From contig CM057057.1 of assembly GCA_029945375.1 (NCBI GenBank), positions 2,356,001 to 2,420,000 on the forward strand: DNA of 64,000 nt, read 5' to 3'. The position numbers and the translations under genes are program-made. Shown here piece after piece: positions 32,524 through 46,199 of the stretch. The DNA is from Agaricus subrufescens. Lineage: Eukaryota; Basidiomycota; Agaricomycetes; Agaricales; Agaricaceae. The stretch's first letter is position 1. Every line of letters begins with the position of its first letter. The notes beneath the pieces were generated by a model, which ran no database searches, was not told where the DNA came from, and worked only from the letters and a program-made list of their open reading frames with translations.

Positions 32524-33763
32524 ATGTTGACGTCCCGTGCTTTCTTTGCATTTGCTTTGGCTATTGTTTCTGTCAGTGCCAGTCCAGTTCAATTATCGAA
32601 GCGACAGACCATCACAGCCCTCACTACTGCCCAAATAAACGCGTTCACGCCCTTCAGTCACTTTGCAAGCACAGCATACTGTCAACCGAGTACTACTAAA
32701 ACATGGACTTGTGGAGGTACTGGGTTCCCTAATTGCTCAACACAATTCGCTGACATGACTGCCATTTCTGACTATTAGCCAATTGTAACGCCAATTCCGA
32801 CTTCCTTCCTACCGCATCCGGAGGTGATGGATCCGGTACACAGTTCTGTTGGTTTATTCTAACATTCTGCTACAATCAAATTTCTAACTATTTGTTCCAG
32901 GGTATGTTGGGTTTTCACCCTCGCAGGCGTCAGTGATCGTGGCGCACCAAGGGACCGATACTAGCCAAATGTGGGTTTAAGTCTATCAAATGCAACTCAA
33001 AAGATGACTGAGAAGGTTTTCTTGAAAAAGTGAAGCTGACCTTACCGATGCCAATGCCATCCTGAAGAACCTTAACTCTGGACTTTTCCCTGGAGTTTCT
33101 TCCTCAGTTGAGGCACACGAAGGCTTCGCTAATGAACAGGCAAAGCAAGTTCAACTTCTTTCAATGTAAAATCAGCTGCTTACTACCAACAACAACAGAA
33201 CTGCATCGGCAATCTTATCTGCGGTGCAAACCACAATTGCGCAACATAGTGCCACGCGAGTCACAGTTGTCGGCCACTCCCTTGGCTGTGCCATTGCTTT
33301 ACTCGATGGCCTGTACCTTCCTCTTCACATCAGTGGTGTAACGTTCCGAACTATTGGTTACGGTTGCCCCAGGGTGAGAACTCGACCACTCTTCAAGAAA
33401 AAACTCATATAAACTTTAACCTTTTAGGTTGGTAACCCAGCCTTTGCTGATTACGTCGATTCCCACATCGATTTTACACACATCAATAATAAAGAAGACA
33501 TTGTTCCTATTCTACCCGGTCGGTGCCGTTTGTTTGTATTTAAGTGCCCACTTGCTGACCTATCTTTCTCTCTGGCAGGCCGTTTCTTGGGCTATGCGCA
33601 TGCCTCTGGTGAAGTCCACATCCAAGACAACGGACAATGGCTCTCTTGCCCTGGCCAAGACAACACAAGTTCGCAATGCATCGTTGGTGATGTCCCTAAC
33701 ATTTTCGAGGGCAACACGGGTGATCACAGTGGCCCTTACAACGGCGTGACGATGGGTTGTTAA
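32524..33763 (+). CDS. Secreted class 3 lipase, tandem copy 2
   Basis: Paralogue of the lipase at 29-30 kb, same orientation and same intron positions. Signal peptide MLTSRAFFAFALAIVSVSAS, then a dibasic KR site and TITALTTAQINAFTPFSHFA. The nucleophile motif is GHSLGCAIALLDG; the catalytic Asp is likely in NNKEDIVPILPG and the His in GDHSGPYNG. Cysteines (TCGANCNANSD, WLSCPGQD, SSQCIVGD) are shared with copy 1, pointing to conserved disulfides. First exon 32524-32716. It appears intact. Confidence 0.88.
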
Positions 33764-34809
33764 AAACATAATGGGCCCAACGAACCTGGGCAGATCAACT
33801 AAACTGTAACGTATATATGATAAAATGACACGAGAAGCTTTACGTTCCTATCTTCTCGGTCAGACTTGGATAGATTCCGGATAGATTCCATCATCAACGC
33901 CACAGGCTCGATTTGTCTAGCTGCTTGTCAAAAGTGGAGAACGATCAAGCTTCGCTATCAGTCCACTTCGAAGTGCATTCTGAAACACGACCGACAGTAG
34001 CTTAATACTCATGGATCAATGACTAGAACTTCCCGCAGTTCTGAAGCCTATAAAAAACCAGACCTTTGATTTTGAATTGTATTGGAAACAGCCAAGTGAC
34101 ACGATGCCCAGTAAAATTTATGACATTGCCGCCGTGAACATAGCCTTAACATAGCCTGAAGGGTGTTCTCTTTGTCAACGATGCCCTCGGACAACGTTTA
34201 GGCAGCGATCAGGTAACGTTAAGGCACATAGCTTTGGACTTTCCGGGCTTGTCTCATACCCGACCCTTCAAGTTGGTCCAGACTTTCAGTCCGGGGACAC
34301 AGTGCGCCGGTGAGCTCATAGGGCGGCCAGGTCATTGAAACTTCATTTACCTAGATGTAGAAAAAAAATGATGCAATAATCCGGCCGCCTTATTGTCTCA
34401 TTCTCAGAGGCGCACCGAGTAGAAGCTTACAGATAGTGATGCAACTTGGCTTTTGGGCGGTGCAGCTAGCAGAAGCGCAGCTGCTTATGCAAATTCCGGC
34501 AAGCTAGTATAAGCTAAGCTCAACTGAGCTCAAACCATTACACAACTTCAGGGACTGAAGGACGGCCCGTAAAAAGGTCCGGCGGACATTCTGCCAATCC
34601 ACTGTCAAGTCTTCGCCGATTTTTCCAATTATAGTACTTCCGGCTGTAATTTCGGAAAATTCGGCGCCATTACAGCCGCTTTGGAAGCAGGACGTCCGCC
34701 ACTACCGAACAGTGAATTGAGCTAGAATTATACTGAGTTAATTCGGGAAACGCTTTTTTACTGGGCGCGAAAAAATGTGGCTGAAGTGTCAACATCCCCC
34801 CCTATTACC
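33764..34809. other. Intergenic region upstream of the decarboxylase
   Basis: About 1 kb with no gene. Its right part is GC-richer and contains several short inverted repeats, including a perfect 10-bp one at 34641-34678 and the pair GGCGGAC / GTCCGCC around 34583 and 34692. Confidence 0.4.
34641..34678. promoter_or_regulatory. Perfect inverted repeat upstream of the decarboxylase
   Basis: CGGCTGTAAT at 34641-34650 is repeated as ATTACAGCCG at 34669-34678 with an 18-base spacer, about 130-170 bp before the decarboxylase start. CGG-type inverted repeats are typical targets of fungal zinc-cluster regulators. The binding protein is not known. Confidence 0.35.
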
Positions 34810-36770
34810 ATGGACATTGAAGAGTATGTCCCTCCTCTACCAGTCCGCGAATAGGGCAACTCACACGTCGTGCAGATTCAGAAAAGCTGGATACAACGTT
34901 ATCGATCGTATATGCGACTACTATTACAGCCTCCGAACGCTCCCAGTCAAATCCTCTGTCTCTCCAGGATACCTTTCTCAACATATTCCACTTAGCCTCC
35001 CCCAAAAGGGAGAACAATGGGAAGAGATATTAGATGACTATAGCAAAGCCATCGTCCCCGGCCTCACTCACTGGCAACATCCTTCGTTTTTCGGATTTTT
35101 CCCCTGCGCGAGCAATTTTCCAGGTATGCTTGCGGAGCTTTTAGCAGCTAGCACCTGCAATCCTGGGTTTAATGTGCGTCTTTCCCTCTCTCTTCAATAG
35201 ATTGATTTCGAAGTATGCAACTTCTAGTGGGCAACTAGTCCAGCCTGCACCGAACTTGAAATGCGCATGATGGATTGGGGAGCAGATCTTCTTGGGCTAC
35301 ACCCAGATTTTTTCAATTCTTCAAGGAGGGGCGGTGGTGTTATTCAAGTATGTTCCCAGAACTCTTTTTCTTGTTCCCTATACTCACTTTACCGTTCGAA
35401 ACGCAGACTACGGCTTCTGACTCTGTTTTGGTGGCCATTGTCGCTGCTCGTTCACGATATCAACGTCTTCACGCTAATGTCTTGCAAAAAGACTTAATTA
35501 TCTATACTACGACACAAACCCATTCACTCGGTCTCAAGACTGGTCTTATACTCGGCATTCAAGTTCGTGCTATTGAAGTACACGCTCGTGATAATTACGC
35601 GTTACGTGGTTCTCAGTTGAGGATGGCTCTCGAAGAGGATATAGCTGCCGGAAAACATCCCTTCGCATTAAGTAAGTATCCATGCGTTGGCTCAGTGTTC
35701 ATATGTTCATGTTTCTTTCTAGTTGCTACACTCGGTACAACTTCATCAGGTGCTGTCGATAATATGCCAGAGATTAGAGACGTCGGTGAGTATCGCTCCT
35801 CGTATCAAAATTCTTCTCGTTGACAAGGATACTTTCAGTCAAAAACTATCCTTCTCTTTGGGTCCATGTCGACGCAGCCTGGGCAGGCGTTGCTCTCTCT
35901 TGTCCAGAATACCGCAATAAGCTATACCATAATGATATCAACGAAATGGCCATGTCGTTCTGTACAAACTTCCACAAAGTGCGTATTCTTTTACCTTGAA
36001 AGCATGCACCGTTTGAATTCTGTACACTAGTGGGGTCTAGTGAACTTTGAATGCTCGGCATTTTGGGTACGCGATCGTACATTAATAACGGATGCTCTAG
36101 ACATCACGCCACCCTATTTGAGAACCAAGGAAGGGGATTCTGGTGCGTTTACCTACAGGCCATCATAATCTTTGTTTCCCGATCTGATGCTCTAGTTATT
36201 TTTAGGACAAGTAGTCGACTATCGTAATTGGCACCCCGCTCTAAGCCGGCGATTCCGGTCCCTCAAAATGTGGTTTACCTTCCGAAGTTATGGACTCGAT
36301 GGTTTCCGGAACTACATTAGACGCGTATGATCTCTCCCTCCGCTCTCCGAGAAACGAAAATAACGCGTAATTTTTTGTAGTGCGTCGATCTGAACACTTT
36401 ATTCCAGGAGAAGATCGCTAAAGCGCCCCTTCTGGAATTTGTCACGACTCCTTCGCTCTCTTTGAGTGTCATCCGTATTTCACCAATGGCGTTACCGCCA
36501 CCACTGTCAGCAAACGCGACTGGTATACCAACGCAAGATATGATGAATGCCCTTAATCAAGCATTTTTTTCACGATTATCAGCACGAAACGATATTCTTT
36601 TAACGCAAACAATCCTCAATGGCATTTTCTGTGTACGGTTTGTGGTTGGATCTGAACGTACGACAGAGGAAGATGTCTATCGGGCTGTTGATATTATTCT
36701 CGAGGAAGCAGAGTGCGTCGTTAGAGAGTCAAGAGTCAAGAATGATAAGATGGGGCGAGGTATGCATTAA
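34810..36770 (+). CDS. Aromatic-L-amino-acid decarboxylase (PLP, group II)
   Basis: About ten exons encode a DOPA/tryptophan/tyrosine decarboxylase-type enzyme. The first exon MDIEE joins to [16 protein letters not shown]. The family hallmarks follow: [12 protein letters not shown], the substrate-pocket [19 protein letters not shown], a PLP-stacking His in [13 protein letters not shown], the PLP-phosphate/ring-binding [17 protein letters not shown], and the PLP Lys in [17 protein letters not shown], whose HK and W are split by an intron. The enzyme normally turns aromatic amino acids into amines plus CO2. It lies next to the lipases and a methyltransferase-like gene but nothing suggests a biosynthetic cluster. 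Apparently intact; some exon borders approximate. Confidence 0.88.
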
Positions 36771-37179
36771 CAGTAGAACCTAGACTAATATTTGCCCCAT
36801 GTGCAGAGGTGAAGTATGCCTGGTGAACTCGCCAAAAGTATTGTTATTGCACAACTTCTATTCCTATTTGCAATGCGGCGTGTTTCTGGTTACTTTTCTA
36901 CGGATTTTTTTTGGTTTTTATATCTTGTTGGAGTAGCTGTATCTACTTTCCGCCAGTTTAAAGCTGTATATTTTTCTTCTTTGCTATATAGTTTTTTCAC
37001 CCTAGTGATTGATACGATCTTGCTGCCACTGAAGTGAGTAGTGTACAGATCCATATCCCCTACGTACCTATTTTCTTGGGAGAATGGAGTGATTGGCCAA
37101 TGTCAGTAGCAGCGTGAGTCACATATTTCAAGTTCATGAAAACCATCTATAGATTATACAAAGTAAATTAATAACTTCA
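36771..37179. other. Convergent gap between decarboxylase and methyltransferase
   Basis: About 400 bp of AT-rich 3' sequence. A 73-codon hydrophobic open frame (36816-37037) is unsupported by homology or splice signals and is left out. Confidence 0.4.
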
Positions 37180-38571
37180 TTAACGCTGGTTATTCCAACC
37201 AATTTTGAACAGTCTATAACCCCCTTCATCTGCGCGCCCATAAGATCCTTGCTTATCAACATCTTCTTTTTCTAAAATAACTAACCGAGGCTCTCCGCCA
37301 ACTCCTTCGTGAAAACACTCGTCTACAGTGATATCCAATCCCTCGTGTCTTCCCGTAGTCCTTACAGCAATCATCAACCAAAAGATGCCACCGCCGCCAC
37401 TTTCAGTCGGAAGCTGCAAATACTTTTCAACACAGTTCTTGATCCAATGAGCGTGATCTGGATGATATACGACGTCTGCGGCAAGAATAGCGTCAAATCG
37501 GGCGTCCAATGGGGTACCAGAGTGAGGGTTCGCCCAATCGAGGTAGTTTACCGCAATTGGCAATGATGAAACCAATCTCGTGGACGAAGACGGAAGAGGG
37601 GAAGGGAAGGTGTCCGCGAAGTTTAGATATACGTTTCTCTCTAGGTTTTCCAAAACGTCGGGATGATAATCTGTTGCTACGATGGTGTTGGTTATTGGTT
37701 TGCCGGTTGCAGATTCGTTTTGGAGGATCTTCGCGGTGAGGATACTGAGCAATCCCGTTCCAGCACCTAATTCCAAGATCCTTGTCGGTCCACCGTTATT
37801 GAAGGACGAAAGTGGAGGTAAGAAAGTGGAAGGTGATGCTGCTATTCTTTCTGCTAACAAAATGGAACTTGCCCAGCTTTGTAACCCGACTGAAGTGTGG
37901 TCCTGAGGGGACACTGGTTCATCGTTTAATTCGATATTGATTTCGTGGTTTACTCGAGTTGGGAAAATGAAAGATCGTGTGACATTAGCGGATAAATCGT
38001 TTTCATCTTGGTCATTGGAGAAAAGTGATAAAATCGTTGTTGCGTCTTCTATCAATTTCGCGCGTCGGCCGAACTCCAATTTAGTAGCTCCGGTCTCTCC
38101 CCCACCTTCAACCACGATCCCATCATCCTCATCCTCATCCTCCTCCTCCACTGATTCTATCCACATATCACAGCGAGCAATAAACCCAGTAAGCCATTTA
38201 ATAACGAAAGCACGTTCAAATTCATCAGCCCGAAGTATCTCCGTATCCATTTCGTCAACTTCATCCCTTTCGGGACTTTCCCAAGCCTCTATTTCTTCGT
38301 CCTCCATGTCTTCTTGCTCATCCGTGGCAGAAGCATATCCAGAATCCGGAACGGAGGATGCCCCATTTTTATTGGGAAGGGTAAGAGCAGAGCGTCTTGG
38401 AATAACAATTTTTTTAGGGAGTGGTGGCGGAGCTGGTGGAAAGTATAATGAACGAAGGCTGTCTAATGCAGAAGAAATAAGCGTGGTTGATGTCGTGCGG
38501 AGTTGTTTTAGAGGTGGGAGGAAAGATGTGGGCGGCGTTCTGGGTGTCGAAAAGATTTTTTGGTTCGACAT
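37180..38571 (-). CDS. SAM-dependent methyltransferase, METTL21/EFM (lysine methyltransferase) type
   Basis: A single-exon protein of 463 residues. The N-terminal 200 residues are partly disordered with acidic runs (EEDEDEDDG) and Pro-rich PPAPPPLPKK. The methyltransferase domain has motif I ILELGAGTGLLSI, an acidic strand end ATDYHPDVLENL, and the post-motif ILAADVVYHPDH that fits the DxxY pattern of the METTL21 family, whose members methylate lysines in translation factors and chaperones. GLQSWASSILLAERIA is the usual upstream helix. The family is well recognised; the substrate cannot be read from the sequence. It is divergent from GON7. Confidence 0.82.
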   Translation of the reverse strand: MSNQKIFSTPRTPPTSFLPPLKQLRTTSTTLISSALDSLRSLYFPPAPPPLPKKIVIPRRSALTLPNKNGASSVPDSGYASATDEQEDMEDEEIEAWESPERDEVDEMDTEILRADEFERAFVIKWLTGFIARCDMWIESVEEEDEDEDDGIVVEGGGETGATKLEFGRRAKLIEDATTILSLFSNDQDENDLSANVTRSFIFPTRVNHEINIELNDEPVSPQDHTSVGLQSWASSILLAERIAASPSTFLPPLSSFNNGGPTRILELGAGTGLLSILTAKILQNESATGKPITNTIVATDYHPDVLENLERNVYLNFADTFPSPLPSSSTRLVSSLPIAVNYLDWANPHSGTPLDARFDAILAADVVYHPDHAHWIKNCVEKYLQLPTESGGGGIFWLMIAVRTTGRHEGLDITVDECFHEGVGGEPRLVILEKEDVDKQGSYGRADEGGYRLFKIGWNNQR

Positions 38572-39128
38572 ATCTCTGGTATTATTTTCTATAGCCTGTA
38601 TGATATTCTATAAGAATGGCGGCAAAGCGATAGCGGGTTATGACAATCCGACAGAAAGAAGGACAATAATTGTTGAGAGCTCTGGGCAGCACAGATGCCT
38701 CGGGGGTGGATTCGAGAGCTAGAGGGGGTAGCAAGCGGCGGCAAGAATCGACAAGAGAGAGCGGCAAGGGTCTTTCGGTATCCCCTGCCTTCAGAGGGCG
38801 AATCCATCCGTTTTGATCATCCTGGTGAGTGGCAAGAAAAAGAGAAAGAAAAACGGAGGCGCGGATCAATGCGTTGAGTGATTTTTTTATATCCGACGAT
38901 TGCGGGATCAATGGAATTTAACGTACATGCGTTCCGAGAATAGCCGGGACGTGCCTTTGAGATATCATAACAAAGACATAAAGGGACTTTACAGACCAGG
39001 ACAACGTCAGACGAGATTGCAACCTGGCGTCTGTGCATCGCTCTCAGCTGGAGGTTATTTTGATGGCGTAACGGATCAACTTGTCATAGGCCCAATAAAG
39101 CCAAACACTCGAGATCATCTCTTCCACA
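38572..39128. promoter_or_regulatory. Divergent promoter region of methyltransferase and GON7
   Basis: 557 bp between two outward genes. Only overlapping short open frames on both strands are seen. Confidence 0.35.
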
Positions 39129-39410
39129 ATGTCCTCGTCGATAACAATCACTTACGACCTCAAACCACCTGCTGGTGTAGAAGCTAATGGACTAAGTCCT
39201 TCAGCGACCCATGAGTTCAAAGTACCTGTGTCACCAAAAGATGGCCAAAAAAGCTATTATACCGCTCTCGAAGTGGCTGTCGTGGAAGCGAAAGATCGCA
39301 TAGGGTTCGAATTGACTGCGTGGAGAGATGCAGTCGGAAAGGCAGAGTTGACGAAAGAGCCGAAGAATGCCAGTCCAGAGGATGCAGAGGAGGAAGAGGA
39401 GGAGGAATAG
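39129..39410 (+). CDS. GON7: KEOPS/EKC complex subunit GON7
   Basis: A single-exon protein of 93 residues. It starts MSSSITITYDLKPP, continues with a helix YYTALEVAVVEAKDRIG and FELTAWRDAVGKAELTKE, and ends in a run of Glu. This matches the small fungal Gon7 subunit, which supports the KEOPS complex that makes the t6A modification of tRNAs reading ANN codons. Gon7 is short and poorly conserved, so the call rests on the helix pattern, the acidic tail and the size. Confidence 0.75.
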   Translation: MSSSITITYDLKPPAGVEANGLSPSATHEFKVPVSPKDGQKSYYTALEVAVVEAKDRIGFELTAWRDAVGKAELTKEPKNASPEDAEEEEEEE

Positions 39411-40034
39411 GTAATGTCGTGCATTCATCTCTGTGATAATCAATTTGACAATTCGAAAGTTGCTCAGCTAGTGTAAAGTTGAATATACCGTTTAAAGGTT
39501 TAGGGAAAGGTCGAATCTGAGATCATGCGCCACTACACATTTTAACACGTGAAGATTCTACAATTGGGTCAAGTAAGACGTTGAAATGTAGAACAACTGT
39601 AAATATCACTGACAGAGGCCTAAAAGCGTCGAGTCGAAACCCAGTGTTCATCGCACCGTGAGGTTGACATTGGTGGCCAAGCTAGAAAAGCAGTTGAGAA
39701 CCTCATCCTAGTTACATTCTTCCCCAAGCTCAGGACCTTATTCGGCTCACTCTTGCCAGCATGGCTCAACGATTCTCTATCATATTTTCGCGTGGTCAAG
39801 GTCAGCCACCATGGGGACAATGTTGCGGGTCAAGTACACTAGTTCTCAAATTTCGGTATAATACGATTCTGTCAAACTGAAGCACAAGACATGAAACTCT
39901 TCATATGGATGGTCTCCATCACTAGGACTGATAGCGTCTGTTGGAATATATATATATACCGGGTTTCGAAATAGGAAGACATTGTCTTCATTTATCTCAA
40001 GCATGTGTAATGTATTAGAAAATTCGAATTAAAT
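39411..40034. other. Convergent gap between GON7 and mitochondrial uL2
   Basis: About 620 bp with no recognised gene. Around 39948 there is a short TA dinucleotide run (ATATATATATA). Confidence 0.4.
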
Positions 40035-41216
40035 CTAAGATCTTGCGCCGCCACGCTTTTCAACACCTCTCGGACGTTCACGAATGACCATCTTGTTGCT
40101 GTTCTTGGGACCCTTGGGACCAGGTTTCCTCGTCCGTGTACCTTTAGTTCCCCAACCCCAGATCGACACAGGATCCTTATTGGACTTGGATTTTCCACGT
40201 CCACCACCGTGCGGATGGTCATTACTAGAAGACAATCGTCAGCTATGCGTTACCAGATAGTGGAAATAAATAACATACGCGTTCATAGCGACACCACGAA
40301 CAGAGGGCCTGATACCGAGCCAACGTGAACGCCCAGCCTTGCTCAAGTTTCTAAGCTTCCACAGGGGATTGCTAACTTTTCCAATGGTGGCACAGCAATC
40401 GCGCAATACTTTGCGGATTTCACCACTCTGCAATTGAACATGAATATACCGACCACCCTCTTCGTGTGTAACGACTTGGCCCAAAGAGCCAGCGGAGCGA
40501 ACGAGGATACCAGGCCCATCAGGTTTCAGTGAGACGTTGTGAATGATAGTACCGGGGGGGATGAGGTGTAAAGGTAAAACGTTTCCGGGCTTGAGGGTAA
40601 GAGTACGCAACAAGCCTAATGCGAGAGACTGGGAGGAGCTTTCGTGTGTTGTTTTGCTCTCCTTTGCATCGAGAGAAAAGTCGAAACCGGGAACGAAGCC
40701 TTTTGGAATACCCGACCTGAAACTCTGCACTTCATCTCCCGCTCTTATACCATCCGGAGCGAGTATATAACTCCATTTCTTCGTTCCCTCTGCATTTGGA
40801 TCCCGGTTTCGCAGGAGAGCAATGTGCGCCGAACGACCAGGGTCGTATTCGATGCGGACCACATCGTGAATACCAGGCTCATTGCGGTGAAAGTCGACAA
40901 TGCGAATACGCTGTCGGTGGCCTCCACCTCTATGTCTGACGGTTATGTGCCCATGCGAGTTGCGACCGCCCTTTTTACGCAGCGCGACTGTGAGTTGTCG
41001 GATGGGCCTGCCCTCCCATATATGTTCGTTCAGAGGTCGTTTGAGGTGGCGACGGCCGGGGGAAGTGACTTTATAGGTTTTGAACAAGGCTTCGGTACGC
41101 GCAAAGGCGGCCTTGGTCTCTGTGTTTACAGAGTTTTTCCAGATTTCGCTGGCATATGTTCTGCGGGGAACAGAGGCGAGAGAGGGGCGGAGCCAGGCCC
41201 GCAACGAGGCCAGCAT
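40035..41216 (-). CDS. RML2: Mitochondrial large-subunit ribosomal protein uL2m
   Basis: Two exons (41216-40279, 40224-40035) encode 375 residues. The N-terminus ([19 protein letters not shown]) is rich in Arg and Leu and lacks acidic residues, as in a mitochondrial presequence. The uL2 core is plain: [58 protein letters not shown], and the peptidyl-transferase-centre loop [16 protein letters not shown], which is assembled across the intron. The final [14 protein letters not shown] fits bacterial-type L2. It starts 152 bp from RVB2, in the opposite direction. Confidence 0.95.
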
Positions 41217-41368
41217 TCTGAACGGAAAACAAACGAGCAGAGGCGACTTGACGCGAACCTTGTTTGTATCAAAGTGCGCAGCCAAACACAGCGCGTCCGT
41301 CGTCTTCTACACCCATGGTCGGTCTGTTCTTCAGGAAGAAAAAACTGTACTCATGCTACTGACAGGCT

Positions 41369-43034
<1,666 letters not shown>

Positions 43035-43557
43035 TGAGTTTCTCATCCGGGCATCTGGGTCTCCGGTTTGGACCACAATTCCGAACACAACGCTCCTTAT
43101 CGTGTTAAAATGTATAGAACTCCGAGGCAAGTGGACTTTTGACTTTGTGCAGTGCCTTATCCGCTTGAGTAGAAGCTTCTCTGTTTTATACTTACTTATC
43201 TACCCATCTCTACTCAAAATGTCGGTAAAAACGAAGCTTGAAAGTGATCAATATTGATATTATTGATCCTTGAACGGGATCACCGCCGTTGACTTGGTAA
43301 GGACTCGGATCTCCGATCTGTTTCTATATTTGTACTTTGCAGTCCCCGCGACACTTGGAGCGCTGAAAAGTGTACATTCCAACCAAGGTATATTGCGCAT
43401 CTAATTTCCAACTAATTACTACGATAGAGTCCACAACGAATCCAAGAAATCAAGAATATAAAAACTGATACATAAAGATATATCATAAAAAGAGTAGGCG
43501 CGTCTATCTGGCCGACAAACCCGACGAGCGGGGTGGCACCGCTTGGAGTTGAAGCAG
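43035..43557. other. Convergent gap between RVB2 and a hypothetical protein
   Basis: About 520 bp, no recognised gene. A short palindrome-like TCAATATTGATATTATTGA lies near 43247. Confidence 0.4.
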
Positions 43558-44265
43558 TCACTTGGCAGTAGCGGCCACCTGGGCATAGGATAGACCTTGG
43601 TCCTCAGTGTCCGAGTCATTAACATGTTCCCATGGTTCGTCAATAATAAATTCATCCGGAGCATTGTCATCTAGGACAATGACGGAACGAACGTGCGGTA
43701 CGACTTCAAAGTCATTAATACCTTGAGATTACAGTCAGTACGCAGAGTAAACAGGGAGAGAAGGAAAGGGTGTACCTTTAGGTTTGCGTGGCTTCCCTAC
43801 TCGGATGAGATCCGCGAGCTTGACCTCGTAACGAGAAGGTGGATCCATTGCGACAGCTACAAAACCAAGGTTCTCTTTCAGACTATCAGAGAGGGCCTGC
43901 CCCTCTGTGTCATCCCGCTCATAAGTCTCCTCTTCCTCTTTGAGCCGTGTTCCCTTTTCCGTCAGTGATGACGATAAAGAACGTGCATGACCTTTGCTAC
44001 TGGACAACCCTGCACTTTGTTGAGCTTTCTTAGTACGCAGCTTGACAAAGTCTGCAGCTTTCTTGAGACGTTGTCGTTCGTGCTCATAGGCTCTCTCATC
44101 CTTGTGGAAACTGGGCTTGGATGAAGGAATGTTGGGTGATGCTGTCGCACCCGTTTTCCCTTTCGCCTGAGATACACCGTCGGCAGGAGCAAGGGGAGAG
44201 ACAGCTGGAGACCCAGGAGACAAAGATTGTTGAGAGTTCTTGGACGACTTGCGGGGGAAAGGCAT
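43558..44265 (-). CDS. Hypothetical protein, conserved-looking, low complexity
   Basis: Two exons (44265-43776, 43721-43558) encode 217 residues. I do not recognise the family. The N-terminal half is Ser/Pro-rich (SPGSPAVSPLAP), the middle is a charged helix (ERQRLKKAADFVKLRTKKAQ), and the C-terminal half is acidic, with SRYEVKLADLIRVGKPRKPK, then a strand-like INDFEVVPHVRSVIVLDD and the end SYAQVAATAK. The intron is phase-consistent and its removal gives a well-formed C-terminus. It has no signal peptide or membrane segment. Confidence 0.6.
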
Positions 44266-45264
44266 AGTGTGTTGGTGGTGGTGGTGGCTGATCAAGTGGA
44301 GTGTCTATGAGGGTAAGAGACAAGGGTTGGAGTGCCAGCGAATAGGTGGATATAACGGACTGGATCGGCTAATGGGGGCCTACCTGAATTGGGCCTGGAT
44401 TGCTTATGCCAGAATGATGCACTATTACCTTTCTTATCTCTTCCCCTAACTCGTCTCAGGTGCAAACAACGACGCCATTCTTGCTGTATGTCCCGCGCGA
44501 AGCAAGGGCCGTACGTACGCCGCGTGACACCAGTTATGGTACATGTAGCGGCGGGGCATGCCTGCTCGACGTCAGTTGCGCGCCCCGGGATGAGCGCATT
44601 GGGATGGAGTGATGTTGCTCAGAAGCCCCGAGAAGCCGTTCAGGGAAGCGTCCAACAGGCACGTGCGTCACATGGCCGGAAACGGAACACAAACAAGCAT
44701 CTTGGGACGAATACCGGGCCCGGGCCTGGGTAACCCCCTTCCGAGGCGGTCCTCTGCCGAGCCACCCAAAAAAGGAAGAAGTAGGTTCGATATACTCGTC
44801 GAGCTCCAACTGCAGCTTGTCGAGGGCCAAGCGAGGTATTATTGAAATGGCAGGCACCTGAGAGATTTGTATTTGGAGCCGGTACTCTGGGATGCTTGGC
44901 TGTTGGCTCGCGTTTAGTGTGGTCCACACTTCTTGTTTATTTGGTCGGCGCATCATGCTTCCCAGTCAAGATGATGACGGTGGCACCAAAACTACAGATG
45001 TCTATGTATTATAAAGCGACACTAATGGCATCCTTTTGTCCTGGGTTCCGAGCAACGGCTCAACGTTGTTCAACTTCCGAACTTGTCACGGTGCCTGATA
45101 GACTGCACCTTCATGACTTTGACTTCATTTTTCCATCACTTCGATTGATCATCCGTGGTCCGGTGGATGAAAGGATCAGCAGGTCACACCTTGTTTCATG
45201 ATATATCAAGTAGACTGCCAATGGAATGGAGCCAGGAAAATAGGGTCTGATTGTCAAATCGATA
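44266..45264. other. Intergenic region
   Basis: About 1 kb. Parts near 44500-44760 are GC-rich with overlapping open frames on both strands, none with known features. I see no gene or RNA. Confidence 0.4.
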
Positions 45265-45782
45265 CTATGCGAAATATTTCCATTCTATGGGAACAGCACG
45301 TTTTTCCAAATCACCAGTAAGAGCCTCGAAAGCGATGTTTGATATAGTTATGTCTCCAGGATTGCGACATATAAATCTTTTGCACTCGTCAGTGACCTCA
45401 GCTGCAATAGAGAGCCCTTGATCTGTGCCGATCCTTATGGGTCGGGTTAAACTTGTATTATAGGTTGTGAACTCACAAGTGACTAGAACCAAGCGGCCAC
45501 AGTTTTCCCCTTGACCATATTCAGCCGATGAAAGGCCGGCCACGAACTCCGGATCGGAGAGCATGCCACATTTTTCCGTCTAAGGATCAGCAGTTATTGG
45601 GGATATAAATTACAGTGTGCTGTATACTAACATTTTTGGGGTAGAACCAGAAAGCTGTATAACAATGTAAAGATAGAAAATAAAAGATCCTGCAAAGACC
45701 TACCGGTACCGGGAATAGCGAGAACATTGCCCATCAGCAAAGCAGAAGGGAAGAGGGCGAGCAAAAATACAGTGAAAACCAT
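45265..45782 (-). CDS. Secreted expansin/RlpA-like double-psi beta-barrel protein
   Basis: Three exons (45782-45704, 45654-45632, 45579-45265) encode 138 residues. A signal peptide (MVFTVFLLALFPSALLMGNV) is followed by GAFWFYPKNTEKCG, which matches the first strand of the barrel fold. Conserved positions continue with ENCGRLV, a Cys pair in VTDECKRFICRNPGDITIS, and IAFEALTGDLEKRAVPIEWK. The usual catalytic Asp pattern of expansins (HFD) is not seen. Small proteins of this type are commonly secreted by mushrooms and bind wall polysaccharides. The middle exon is only 23 nt. Confidence 0.8.
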
Positions 45783-46199
45783 ATTGCGAAGAAAGAGAGA
45801 TGACTGAGAGGGCAAGGAGAGGCAATCACTCTGTCGGATTATATGGGCGGAATAGTCCCCTAGATAACAAGGGTTTATTTGTCCTTTCCGTGCGATAACT
45901 TTCAGCTAGAAGTTATCCGGCTACGATGACCGCCTTTAATCGAAAGGAATGGTAAAGTGAATACCAATAGCACGTCAGGGAGTCAAACGGATATGCGCGG
46001 AGTCAGCCTTACTCTCTACCTGGTGGTACACGGGGACCATATCGGTTCATAAAGACAACCATACCAGCTGTCACGATGCGTGCCGCAATCTCGATGTGCA
46101 AAAATGTGGCGGGTGCGAAAGAGAGCTTAACGCCCAAGACCCAAAAAGGCAATAAACGGTCCGGAACGTGCCGTCGACATCTTCCCCTAGAACTCGCCC
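45783..46199. other. Region left of the inverted module copy
   Basis: The first 300 bp hold the promoter of the secreted barrel protein. From 46141 the sequence matches the reverse complement of the LTO1-esterase promoter at 14.0 kb (for example GGAACGTGCCGTCG against CGACGGCATGTTCC), so the inverted duplication begins near here. The esterase itself is not present. Confidence 0.5.

Noticed and set aside
36816..37037. 73-codon hydrophobic open frame after the decarboxylase
   Set aside because: AT-rich 3' sequence commonly yields hydrophobic frames; no homology or promoter.
34810..38571. A possible indole/psilocybin-like cluster, since a decarboxylase is next to a methyltransferase and a kinase lies in the same window
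   Set aside because: The methyltransferase is of the METTL21 protein-lysine type, the kinase is CDK-like and 15 kb away, and there is no P450 or transporter nearby.
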